This document shows positions 17,713 to 26,296 of a DNA stretch of 48,780 nt, one piece after another (positions within the stretch are counted from its first letter, which is position 1; every line of letters begins with the position of its first letter). The position numbers and the translations under genes are program-made. Origin of the DNA: an uncultured Mailhella sp. (GTDB lineage Bacteria > Desulfobacterota > Desulfovibrionia > Desulfovibrionales > Desulfovibrionaceae); contig CAJTMS010000010.1 in NCBI GenBank assembly GCA_910577155.1, positions 1 to 48,780 of the forward strand, in the 5' to 3' direction. The notes under the pieces were generated by a model. That model did no database searches. It saw nothing but the letters and a program-made list of their open reading frames with translations, and was not told the origin of the DNA.

Positions 17713-20700
17713 ATGAAAATGTGGAAAAAAATTTTTATTTTTATGCTTTTTTCTTTTTTTGTTTATCAGTCACAAGCACTTGCACAAGCACTTGCGCAAA
17801 ATTCCGTTGAAAATATCCGCTATTTAGTTGAGCAAACAGTCGTGAACGAGCAAACAGAAAACACAATACTGCGTATTGTGCAGGGAAAAGATCCTGTTCA
17901 TTTTTATTTTTCTGCTGATGAACAAATTTGTACAGAAAAATATGGAAAAAAAGCTTTTGAAATTTGTAACCGCAGTTTCCAAAATGTGCTGCTCAATACG
18001 GATGAAATCCAGATTACTCCGCAAATAAAAGGTAATTGGGCATGGCATTCTGATTTTTCACTTGCTTTTTATCCAACGGAAGAATGGAAAGCAGATACAA
18101 AATATTCTGTGCAGATTGGGGAAAAATCTTTGCCTCTATTGACAGTTATCACAAAGCCTGTGCAGTTTACAACCCAAAGTTTAAAGCCTGTTATCAAAGG
18201 TGATTTTAAATATGACCCGGAAAATATCAAAACAATGATGCTGACAGGTTCTATTTCTTTTAATTATAAAATGGAACAAAAAAATATCGAATCAAAGCTT
18301 CTCATTATTCCAAGCAGCAGTGACACGCTCAGCCTTGGCAAAATGGAAACTAATTTTCATAATAATTCCCTATACTTTTCTATTCCTGTTCTGAAAGTCA
18401 GTGAAAAAGCAGAAGATGTAACATTTCGGCTTGCTGCGGGTATTCAAGCAGAAAACGGGGGAAAACTGCTCTCTCAATATAAATATGCAGTAAAAATTCC
18501 TCCTAAAAATGAAATTTTCAAGGTAGTCGGCTGTGAAGCCGGCATTGAAAATTTGCCGAATCTTTCCGTGAAGCAAAATATGGTTGCTGAATTTAGTCTG
18601 CCTGTTTCGCTCAAACAATTCGACAGCAAAAAAATAAAGGCTGTGCTTTTGCCTCGGAATAAAGTGCAGGCAGAGGAGGCAGAGGATAATCCACCGTATT
18701 CATGGTGGTCATTTGCAGAAATTACGCAGGACGTTTTGAATAAATCCGAGCCCTTGGAATTGACCCTTATGAATAAAAACGAGGGAGAAAGCCGTTTTCT
18801 TATGCTTGCTCCTAAAAAAGATATGGAAGCAGGGAGAAGCGCCTATGTAACGATTGCTGCTCCCATTGAGGGACCTGACGGCTTTACTATCAATAAAGAT
18901 TTGATTTTTATGGTGCCATTCCAATCATTGGACAGTACCGTTAAAATTATGCAAAAAGGTTCCATACTTTCCCTGCACGGAGAGAAGAAGTTATCTTTGT
19001 ATGCACGCAATGCGGACTCTATTCATTATACAGTACGGCAAATTCGCCCGGAATTTATTAATTCTTATGTCCCCTTGCTGCGTCAGGCAGAATATGAAGA
19101 CGTTTATGGCTATCAGCTTGATCCCATGAGCATTGTGCACGAGGGGGATTTGCCCGTAGCTTTTATTAATGCGGAAAAAGCGCAGTTTACCTCTTTGGAT
19201 TTGGCTCCTTTTGTGAAGGAAAATAAAGGCTTTTTCCATGTTACCGTGTCAGCAAAAAAGGGCGATGCTGTTGTAGGCAGCGACTCTCGCTTTATTATGC
19301 TCAGTGATTTAGGACTGATAGTAAAAGCTGATGAAAGCGAAGAACATATAAAAGCTTTTCTTATTTCTTTGCCCACAGGAAAACCCATTGGCGGAGCAGA
19401 GATTGAAGTCTTGGGTGCTAACGGCATTGCACTTTTTAAAGGAAAAACTGACAGAAATGGAACGGTAAGCCTTCCTTCCCTGCAGGGCTATGAACGGGAA
19501 AAGCAAGTTATTGCCATTACCGCAAAGTACAAAGATGATATGGCGGTTCTTCCTTATCCGGACTATCAATTTGTCCTGCGTCCGCAAAATAAAGTCAATA
19601 CATCAGGAAAAATCTTTTCCGATAAAAGTTTGAACGGTTTTATTTTTACCCAGCGTGATATTTATCGGGCAGGGGAAAAAGCCTATTTTGGCTTTATTTT
19701 GAAGCAAGGAGATTTGGGAAAAACTGCCTTAGAAAATGTCCCTCTTCAAGGAACTGTTTATGCAAGCAACGGGCAGCTTATCAGCAAACAAAAAATTGCA
19801 TTAACCCGTCAGGGTATGGGAGAGTTTTCTTTTAAAATTCCGGATAATGCAGTGAGCGGAGTTTATAAATTAACTATCGAGCAAGCTGATAATTCCGCAT
19901 TTCTTTCTAAAGAGTTCCATGTCATGGATTTTACACCGGATACCATTAAAGCACAGCTTGAAAAATCCCTTGAAACAGACAAATATTGGTATGAGAAAAA
20001 AGATCTGCAGAATACCGTCTATACTGTCAGTGTACAAAATTTATTTGGTTCACCTGCAATTGGTCATACTGTTCATGCAAAACTTATTTCCTCTCCCTTA
20101 CGTTTTTCTTTTGAAAATGAATATAAAACCTTTAACTTTTATGACGCAGGCAAAGCGGATAAAACAACAGTACATGATTTAGGAACCGTGCTTACTGATG
20201 AAAAGGGAAAAGCATATATAAAACTTGATGCGAGTGCTCTCGGGGCAATGGGTGAAGGAAGCCTTGCCGTGACAATGCAGGCTGAAGTGATGGACGCACA
20301 AGGCGGTTCCGGCATTATGGTAAAAGATGTGCTGAATATCTCACCGCTTCCTGCTGTTGTTGGTTATAAAACGCAAAGCAATATAGACTTTTTAACCCAA
20401 AATGAAAAAGCAGAACTCGAAATTATTGCTTTGGATGCTCTTGCCAGACCCTATGCCATGGGTGAGCTTGTGGCAGAGCTGTATGAATCAGAAATGGTGA
20501 AAAGCTTGGTAAAGGTGGACGGCAAATATCAATATACAAAAGTCCGCCGTGAAAAACTCCTTTCTGAAAATACTGTTAAACTGGACGCAAAGATTTTGCA
20601 GTATCAAGTCGATACCTCAAGCGTTGGTGAAAAATTGCTGGTGTTCAAAGATGACAAAGCACAGACTGTTTTGCAGGTACGCTATACGGTAACAGGAGAC

Positions 20701-23475
20701 AGCGAAGTACAGTTTAATGAATATAAGTCTGCAGTATTGCAAGCAATTATTGATACCAAAGAATATAAAAACGGTGAAAATATCAAGGTTGCATTAAAGA
20801 CCCCGTATGAGGGTATTGGACTTCTTACCCTTGAACGGGACAGGGTCTTTGCTGAAAAATGGTTTAGAGCCAATAAAGGTGATAGTGTTCAATATATTGA
20901 AATACCAGGTGATTTGGAAGGTAAAGCCTATTTGAATGTTTTGTATTTCAGAAATACCCGCGATAAGGAAATTTTTGTTGAACCTTGCGCAAGTGTCGTC
21001 TTGCCCTTTACTGTGGATATTTCAAAACGGAAATTGGACATTGAGCTCAAAATCGGCAAGGGTGAAAACAATTTTGTTGCCCGTCCGGGACAGGAATTTG
21101 CTGTCAATGTACAGACAAATGAAGCTGCCAAAGTACTTGTGTATGCAGTTGATGAGGGAATTACGCAGCTCACCGGTTACCGCTGTCCGGATCCTTTAAA
21201 AGAGCTTTTCCTAAGCAGAGCATTATCTGTGCAAACCTATCAATACCTAGATATGCTGATGCCGGAATTTTCTCTTATGCAAAAGGAATTGGCAAAATTC
21301 GGAGGTGGTGAGGCGCGTATGCTTTCTGCCAAAATGGCAAATGCCTTGCGTGACGCCGGGGCAAATCCTTTTAAAGTGAGAAATCATAAATCTGCTGTTT
21401 TTTGGTCAGGGCTCCTAGATGTGGATAAAAACGGTACAGAAGTGAAAATCCCTGTTCCCGATACCTATAATGGAAATATGCGTATTTTTGCGGTGGCGTG
21501 TTCTGATACAAAGGTCAATGCTGTGCAAAAAGATGTCCTCTGTCAGGCAGAAATAGTGATACAGCCCTATGTGCCTTCCTTTGTTTCCCCCGGTGATGAG
21601 TTTGAAGCTACTCTTTTCCTCACGGATATGAGAAAAGACAAAAGCCAAAAAAATGTGGAATTGGCTATTAATCTTGGAAATGCTTTTGAAATAATAGGAA
21701 ACGATACACTTGCTTTAACGCTTGAAGAAGAAAAGCAAAATAGTGTGAATGTTCGAATAAAGGTAAAAGATACAGAGGATGTTTTAGGTGAAAAACTACT
21801 CACCTTCACTATACAGGAAAAGAAAAGCGGACTTAAAACTGCTATGCCTGTCAGTCTTTCTGTTCGTCCTGCCTCTGCACTCTTCAGCTCTGTGGAGCTT
21901 GGCAGACTTACAGAAAATACTCCCGGAAAGATTACGCTTTCCCGCACTCTTTATCCGCAGTTTGCAAGCATAACAGCCTCTGTTTCCTCTGCACCTGTTC
22001 CGTATGTGCAGGCACTTTTACAGCGCAATGCATGGTGCTGGTATCCGAGCACAGTACAGCGTGCCGCAAAGGCGATGCCGCTTCTTTATCTCTTGGATAA
22101 TAAAGAATATGCCCCGGCACTTGAGGCATATGAAGAGGACGCAATTCGTGAGAATATCGTAGAATGCCTGAAAATGCTGGAAAGCCGTTTTCATTATCGT
22201 GAAGTCTTTTATCGCTGGGATAATTATGGAGCGCTTTCCACCTATGAACTTGCTTTTGTCCTTGATTTTCTGACAACGGCTAAGGAAAAAGGTATAGGCG
22301 TCCCCGGTTATTTATTGACAAATGTGCTGAACAATATACAGCAAAAACTTATGGAAATGCCGCAAAATATCCATGAGGCACGCGCCATTGCCTATGGTGC
22401 ATGGGGATTGACCAGAAATGGCATTATTACTTCCCAGATTATGGCAAATCTTACCAGCTGGCTTGAGCAAAATGCCAATGGTTGGGAACATGATATTGCT
22501 GCATCACTGATGGCAGGCTCCATGAAGCTTATGATGCAGGACGAACTTGCTGATATGTTTATTGCAAACTATATGCCTGAGAGCTTGAAAGAGCAAAACA
22601 GGTATTATATGGGCTTTGACGGGCTTTGCGAGCGGGCTTTGTATTTGGAAATTATTGCAAAACATTTTTCCGGTCAGGCAGAAAGCGAAAAAACGCAGCA
22701 AATTATGCAGGAACTTTATAGCTTATTGCAGGAATATTTTGCGCCAAGTTCTGAATCCTTGGCAATACGAAGCATTATTGAATTCGGCATAACGCAGGAT
22801 GTCCAGAAGGTTACGTCAAAACTTGCCTTTGCTGATGAAAAAGGTGAGCAAATTTCAAAAGATGCTGCAGAACAAAAAGACGAAAAGAGCCATAGCATAA
22901 AACTGGAAAATTCTGACCAAATTCCGGCAGTAAAAACTGTTCGGTTTGAAGCAGATAAACCCGTTTTTTATCAAGTAAGTGTCACAGGGTATGATAAAGA
23001 TCGTTTTGCAGGACAAGAAAAACAAGCCTTCGGCATTACACGGGAATTTCGTGATACTGACGGTAATCCCGTGAAAGAATTACAAATAGGACAAGAAATT
23101 GTGGTCGTTATTAAAGCCAAATCCCTGACAGGAAAAGCAGAGCAAGTTCTTATTACAGATATTTTGCCTGCTGCCTTTGAGTTTGTTGCGACCAAATCAG
23201 GGGAAGCTACAAGTTTCAGAACGCAGCAGGGAAAAATCAATTCCGATGTTTTGCAGGAAGAAAGAGAGATGCAGGTAGAATTTGCCGACAGACAGGAAGA
23301 CAGAGCGTTCTTGCTTGCTTCCTTGGAAAACAGGGAAACCGTTTTCCGTTATAAAGTCCGTGTAAGCAATAAGGGTAATTTTGTTTTACCGGATATTATT
23401 GCACAATCTGTGGAAAACAGTTTGCTTTACGCTCGGGATACATCCATCCGAGACACAAGAATAACTGTAGAATAA
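17713..23475 (+). CDS. Alpha-2-macroglobulin family protein lacking the thioester motif
   Basis: A giant secreted protein of the bacterial alpha-2-macroglobulin (YfhM/MagD) family, 1920 residues. A signal peptide ends near ALAQALAQ, where a 12-nt unit is duplicated; there is no lipobox cysteine. Macroglobulin-type beta domains fill the chain, with the family segments AVDEGITQLTGY (about 1144-1155), FWSGLLDVDKNG and a C-terminal KVRVSNKGNF region. Where thioester-bearing relatives read YPYGCLEQ, this protein reads YPSTVQ (1444-1449), so the thioester cysteine and glutamate are gone. The ATG at 17713 has GGAGG at ideal spacing; a TTG six bases earlier is too close. It is paired with pbpC 3 nt downstream, the usual neighbour of this family, and probably protects or monitors the periplasm. 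Confidence 0.92.
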   Translation: MKMWKKIFIFMLFSFFVYQSQALAQALAQNSVENIRYLVEQTVVNEQTENTILRIVQGKDPVHFYFSADEQICTEKYGKKAFEICNRSFQNVLLNTDEIQITPQIKGNWAWHSDFSLAFYPTEEWKADTKYSVQIGEKSLPLLTVITKPVQFTTQSLKPVIKGDFKYDPENIKTMMLTGSISFNYKMEQKNIESKLLIIPSSSDTLSLGKMETNFHNNSLYFSIPVLKVSEKAEDVTFRLAAGIQAENGGKLLSQYKYAVKIPPKNEIFKVVGCEAGIENLPNLSVKQNMVAEFSLPVSLKQFDSKKIKAVLLPRNKVQAEEAEDNPPYSWWSFAEITQDVLNKSEPLELTLMNKNEGESRFLMLAPKKDMEAGRSAYVTIAAPIEGPDGFTINKDLIFMVPFQSLDSTVKIMQKGSILSLHGEKKLSLYARNADSIHYTVRQIRPEFINSYVPLLRQAEYEDVYGYQLDPMSIVHEGDLPVAFINAEKAQFTSLDLAPFVKENKGFFHVTVSAKKGDAVVGSDSRFIMLSDLGLIVKADESEEHIKAFLISLPTGKPIGGAEIEVLGANGIALFKGKTDRNGTVSLPSLQGYEREKQVIAITAKYKDDMAVLPYPDYQFVLRPQNKVNTSGKIFSDKSLNGFIFTQRDIYRAGEKAYFGFILKQGDLGKTALENVPLQGTVYASNGQLISKQKIALTRQGMGEFSFKIPDNAVSGVYKLTIEQADNSAFLSKEFHVMDFTPDTIKAQLEKSLETDKYWYEKKDLQNTVYTVSVQNLFGSPAIGHTVHAKLISSPLRFSFENEYKTFNFYDAGKADKTTVHDLGTVLTDEKGKAYIKLDASALGAMGEGSLAVTMQAEVMDAQGGSGIMVKDVLNISPLPAVVGYKTQSNIDFLTQNEKAELEIIALDALARPYAMGELVAELYESEMVKSLVKVDGKYQYTKVRREKLLSENTVKLDAKILQYQVDTSSVGEKLLVFKDDKAQTVLQVRYTVTGDSEVQFNEYKSAVLQAIIDTKEYKNGENIKVALKTPYEGIGLLTLERDRVFAEKWFRANKGDSVQYIEIPGDLEGKAYLNVLYFRNTRDKEIFVEPCASVVLPFTVDISKRKLDIELKIGKGENNFVARPGQEFAVNVQTNEAAKVLVYAVDEGITQLTGYRCPDPLKELFLSRALSVQTYQYLDMLMPEFSLMQKELAKFGGGEARMLSAKMANALRDAGANPFKVRNHKSAVFWSGLLDVDKNGTEVKIPVPDTYNGNMRIFAVACSDTKVNAVQKDVLCQAEIVIQPYVPSFVSPGDEFEATLFLTDMRKDKSQKNVELAINLGNAFEIIGNDTLALTLEEEKQNSVNVRIKVKDTEDVLGEKLLTFTIQEKKSGLKTAMPVSLSVRPASALFSSVELGRLTENTPGKITLSRTLYPQFASITASVSSAPVPYVQALLQRNAWCWYPSTVQRAAKAMPLLYLLDNKEYAPALEAYEEDAIRENIVECLKMLESRFHYREVFYRWDNYGALSTYELAFVLDFLTTAKEKGIGVPGYLLTNVLNNIQQKLMEMPQNIHEARAIAYGAWGLTRNGIITSQIMANLTSWLEQNANGWEHDIAASLMAGSMKLMMQDELADMFIANYMPESLKEQNRYYMGFDGLCERALYLEIIAKHFSGQAESEKTQQIMQELYSLLQEYFAPSSESLAIRSIIEFGITQDVQKVTSKLAFADEKGEQISKDAAEQKDEKSHSIKLENSDQIPAVKTVRFEADKPVFYQVSVTGYDKDRFAGQEKQAFGITREFRDTDGNPVKELQIGQEIVVVIKAKSLTGKAEQVLITDILPAAFEFVATKSGEATSFRTQQGKINSDVLQEEREMQVEFADRQEDRAFLLASLENRETVFRYKVRVSNKGNFVLPDIIAQSVENSLLYARDTSIRDTRITVE

Positions 23476-23478
23476 TTT

Positions 23479-25827
23479 ATGTTAAAACAAGCAGGTACAA
23501 GTTTTAAAACCCGAAAAATACGTGTTGTGTTATTGGGTTTGCTTGTACCTTTTTTTCTTTTGTTTGCAAGTATTGTTTTTAGCGCAAAGCCTCTATTGTA
23601 TGAAAAGGCAGCTTTTTCGTGGCTTATCCGGGACAGGCACGGGGAACTGCTTTGGCTGAGCTTAAGTGACGATGAAAAATATCGTTATTTTATGCCATTA
23701 AAGCAAATACCGCCTGCTGTTGTTGAGGCAACACTGCTTTACGAAGACAGGGATTTTTATGCTCATCATGGGGTAAATTTTTTCTCTTTGGCAAGGGCGG
23801 GGGCAAATATGCTTGGCGGGGGACGCAGAATTGGAGCGTCAACCGTTACTATGCAGCTTGTCCGCCTTGCTGAACAAACAAAAACGGATACGGTTATAAA
23901 AAAAATTTGGCAAATATGGCGTGCTTTTATCTATGAATATCATTATTCCAAAGAGGAAATTTTAGAAGCGTATTTAAATTTAGCGCCCTATGGTTCCAAT
24001 GTGGAGGGTATAGGGGCAGCGGCGTTTGTATGGTTTCATAAGGAATTAAAAGCCTTAAATCTTGCTGAAATTATAGCTCTTGTCACTATTCCCCAAAATC
24101 CGCAGGCAAGAACCCCGTTGAAACAGCCTCATCAGGTGTGGGATGCGGCAAGGGAGCGTTTATTCCAAATTTGGGATAAGGAAAATCCCAGTCCTTATAA
24201 TGCACTTTTTGCCACATTGCCATTAACCGTTTTTACACCAAAAGATTTGCCTTTCCATTGTCCCCATGCAGTACTCGAAATATACAAAAATCGTCCTTTG
24301 AAAAAATCATTGCTGCCCGAGCTGCAGGAGATAAAGACAAGCTTGGACCTTGTTTTACAAAATGAATTAGAATCAATTTTATCAGCGTATGTGGCTGATA
24401 AAAAAGCCTATGGTATTGAAAACGGAGCCATGATGCTTGCCAATTGGCAAACAGGTGAAATTTTGTCTCTGATTGGATCAGCCAGCTTTTATAATGAGAA
24501 AATAAGCGGGCAAATTGACGGAACAAATATTCCCCGTTCTTACGGCTCAACGCTAAAACCCTTTATCTATAGTCTTGCTTTGGAACAGGGACTTATCCAT
24601 TCAAAAACTATTTTGCTTGATACAGAACGAAATTTTGCAGGCTATGAACCGGAAAATTCAGACGGGCGTTTTATTGGACCGCTTTATGCTGATGACGCTC
24701 TCAAAAACAGCAGAAATATCCCCGCAATCCATTTGGCAGAGCAATTAAAATCACCTGATTTATATGGATTTTTGCAAAAGGCTGGTATTATTTTGCCCTA
24801 TAAAAAAGAGCATTATGGTCTTGCCCTTGTTTTAGGAGGAGCAGAAATCCGTTTGCGTGAACTTGCCTCTTTATACGCCATGCTTGCCAATCGCGGTTTT
24901 TATCGAAAGCTCGGTTATTACGCCGAAGCCAAAGAAAAGGAAGAACCATTGCTTTCTTCGGAAGCAAGTTATATCGTATTGAAAATGCTGGAAACAAAAT
25001 CTCCGTATCCATTCAGTTCTGTGCTTTCTTCATGGAAAACAGGCACATCTAACGGGCAGCGGGACGCTTTGACGGCTGGAATTTTTGGACCCTATGTGCT
25101 CGTCGTATGGATAGGAAATTTTGATGCAAGTCCCAATCCCAATTTTATTGGAGCAAACGTGGCATTGCCGCTTTTTTTCCAAGTTGCGGAAAAATTGCAA
25201 AAAATGCAGGGAGGGCTTGAAAAACCTTGGTATACAAAAGACAAGCTCAATGTAAAAGAAATTGATGTGTGTGCGTCAACAGGAGATATTAACCTTTCCT
25301 TGTGTTCACACCTGCCTAAAGTGAAAGCGTGGTTTATTCCCGGAAAATCACCGATTAAAGAAACGGGTGTGCTTCGTAAAATTTTGGTCAATACAGAAAC
25401 AGGCTTGCGGGAATGTAAAGAAATAGCCGGAGTGACAAAGGAAGAAGTTTATGAATTTTGGTCTCAGGAATTACAGCGTTTATTTGCAAAGGCAGGTATC
25501 CATAAAAAGCCCGTTCCCCCCTACAGTTTGCAGTGTCTGCATGAAATTCCCCCGTATCAGGGAAAGCCGCCTCAAATCCTTTCCCCTGTAAAAGATGTGC
25601 TTTATCAGCAAGATATAAAAAAATCACAGGAAATTTCTTTGCTTGCTGACGGGGATGCCGATGTCAATGTTGTGCATTGGTTTATTGATAACAGCTACCT
25701 AGGGTATACGGATAAAAATACCCATTTGACCTATGTGCCTACTGTGGGCATGCATACGGTTTATGCTGTTGATGAGTTTGGGCGTTCCAGTCATTTTTTG
25801 TTTAAAGTGGAAAAAGCAGGTTTTTAG
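23479..25827 (+). CDS. pbpC: Penicillin-binding protein 1C
   Basis: A bifunctional peptidoglycan synthase, 782 residues. It has an N-terminal membrane anchor (about 14-36), a GT51 glycosyltransferase domain with the catalytic EDRDFYAHHG motif at 89-98, a transpeptidase domain with Ser357-x2-Lys360 (STLK), SRN and Lys520-Thr-Gly (KTG), and a C-terminal BiPBP_C domain (about 690-782) typical of PBP1C. It starts 3 nt after the A2M stop with no clear ribosome-binding site, so translation is likely coupled. Fusion-like pairing with A2M genes is a known arrangement and suggests a role in cell-wall repair. Confidence 0.95.
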   Translation: MLKQAGTSFKTRKIRVVLLGLLVPFFLLFASIVFSAKPLLYEKAAFSWLIRDRHGELLWLSLSDDEKYRYFMPLKQIPPAVVEATLLYEDRDFYAHHGVNFFSLARAGANMLGGGRRIGASTVTMQLVRLAEQTKTDTVIKKIWQIWRAFIYEYHYSKEEILEAYLNLAPYGSNVEGIGAAAFVWFHKELKALNLAEIIALVTIPQNPQARTPLKQPHQVWDAARERLFQIWDKENPSPYNALFATLPLTVFTPKDLPFHCPHAVLEIYKNRPLKKSLLPELQEIKTSLDLVLQNELESILSAYVADKKAYGIENGAMMLANWQTGEILSLIGSASFYNEKISGQIDGTNIPRSYGSTLKPFIYSLALEQGLIHSKTILLDTERNFAGYEPENSDGRFIGPLYADDALKNSRNIPAIHLAEQLKSPDLYGFLQKAGIILPYKKEHYGLALVLGGAEIRLRELASLYAMLANRGFYRKLGYYAEAKEKEEPLLSSEASYIVLKMLETKSPYPFSSVLSSWKTGTSNGQRDALTAGIFGPYVLVVWIGNFDASPNPNFIGANVALPLFFQVAEKLQKMQGGLEKPWYTKDKLNVKEIDVCASTGDINLSLCSHLPKVKAWFIPGKSPIKETGVLRKILVNTETGLRECKEIAGVTKEEVYEFWSQELQRLFAKAGIHKKPVPPYSLQCLHEIPPYQGKPPQILSPVKDVLYQQDIKKSQEISLLADGDADVNVVHWFIDNSYLGYTDKNTHLTYVPTVGMHTVYAVDEFGRSSHFLFKVEKAGF

Positions 25828-25845
25828 ATTTTTACCAGACTTTTT

Positions 25846-25870
25846 TTAAACATATTTTGTTTAAGTTTTT
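25846..25870 (+). terminator. Weak possible terminator after pbpC
   Basis: TTAAAC and GTTTAA pair in a 6-bp AT-rich stem around seven bases, followed by GTTTTT. It is weak and may not be functional. Confidence 0.3.
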
Positions 25871-25983
25871 AAGAGAAATAATTACTTGAATTATTGTTAA
25901 AAAATAATTGACATCATGATTAATAATAAGAAAATATATTTATATCTATCTAAAATAATTATTGTTTAAATTTACTTATGTAT

Positions 25984-26011
25984 TTGACTTTTAAAATTAT
26001 TGGATTATAAA
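25984..26011 (+). promoter_or_regulatory. Sigma-70 promoter of the riboswitch-nrdD transcript
   Basis: TTGACT (25984-25989), 16-nt spacer, TATAAA (26006-26011). Start of transcription would fall near 26018, right at the first base of the riboswitch. A second TTGACA at 25908 lacks a well-spaced -10. The rest of 25871-25983 is AT-rich with nothing else I can name. Confidence 0.65.
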
Positions 26012-26020
26012 AAACAAAGA

Positions 26021-26180
26021 GATGAAACAATTTGTTTCAGGGAAAACGGTGTAAATCCGTTGCGGACCCCGCCGCTGTAACCCGGACATTTTTTGTAGTA
26101 TGCCACTGAATTAATTTTTTGGGAAGGCGCAAAAAATGAATGAAGGGAAGCCAGAAGACCGATCTCATACATACAGGAAA
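26021..26180 (+). promoter_or_regulatory. Cobalamin (adenosylcobalamin) riboswitch aptamer
   Basis: The conserved blocks of the B12 element occur in order: CAGGGAA, CGGTGTAAATCCG, GACCCCGCCGCTGTAA (26066-26080), GCCACTG (26102-26108), GGGAAGGC, and the B12 box AGCCAGAAGACCGAT (26149-26163). Aptamers of this family bind adenosylcobalamin and usually switch the downstream gene off. Here they precede nrdD. CATACAGG at 26170-26177 is identical to the 3' arm of the downstream terminator, so it can pair with the 5' arm as an antiterminator. Confidence 0.93.
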
Positions 26181-26230
26181 ATCTTTCGAGGAAATAAGGA
26201 TTTTTCAGAATAAAGTTTTAACTTTGTTGC

Positions 26231-26262
26231 CCTGTATGCTGTGTGATCATACAGGTTTTTTT
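26231..26262 (+). terminator. Riboswitch-controlled terminator before nrdD
   Basis: CCTGTATG (26231-26238) pairs with CATACAGG (26248-26255) in a perfect 8-bp stem followed by seven T. The 5' arm can instead pair with CATACAGG at 26170-26177, next to the riboswitch, giving an antiterminator. This is the expression platform. Confidence 0.88.
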
Positions 26263-26296
26263 GTTTAAAAAGGGAATTTATTTTTGCAGGTACAGA

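Noticed and set aside
26243..26296. Extended nrdD start at GTG 26243
   Set aside because: It would begin inside the riboswitch terminator hairpin; the ATG at 26297 gives the normal ATP-cone N-terminus.
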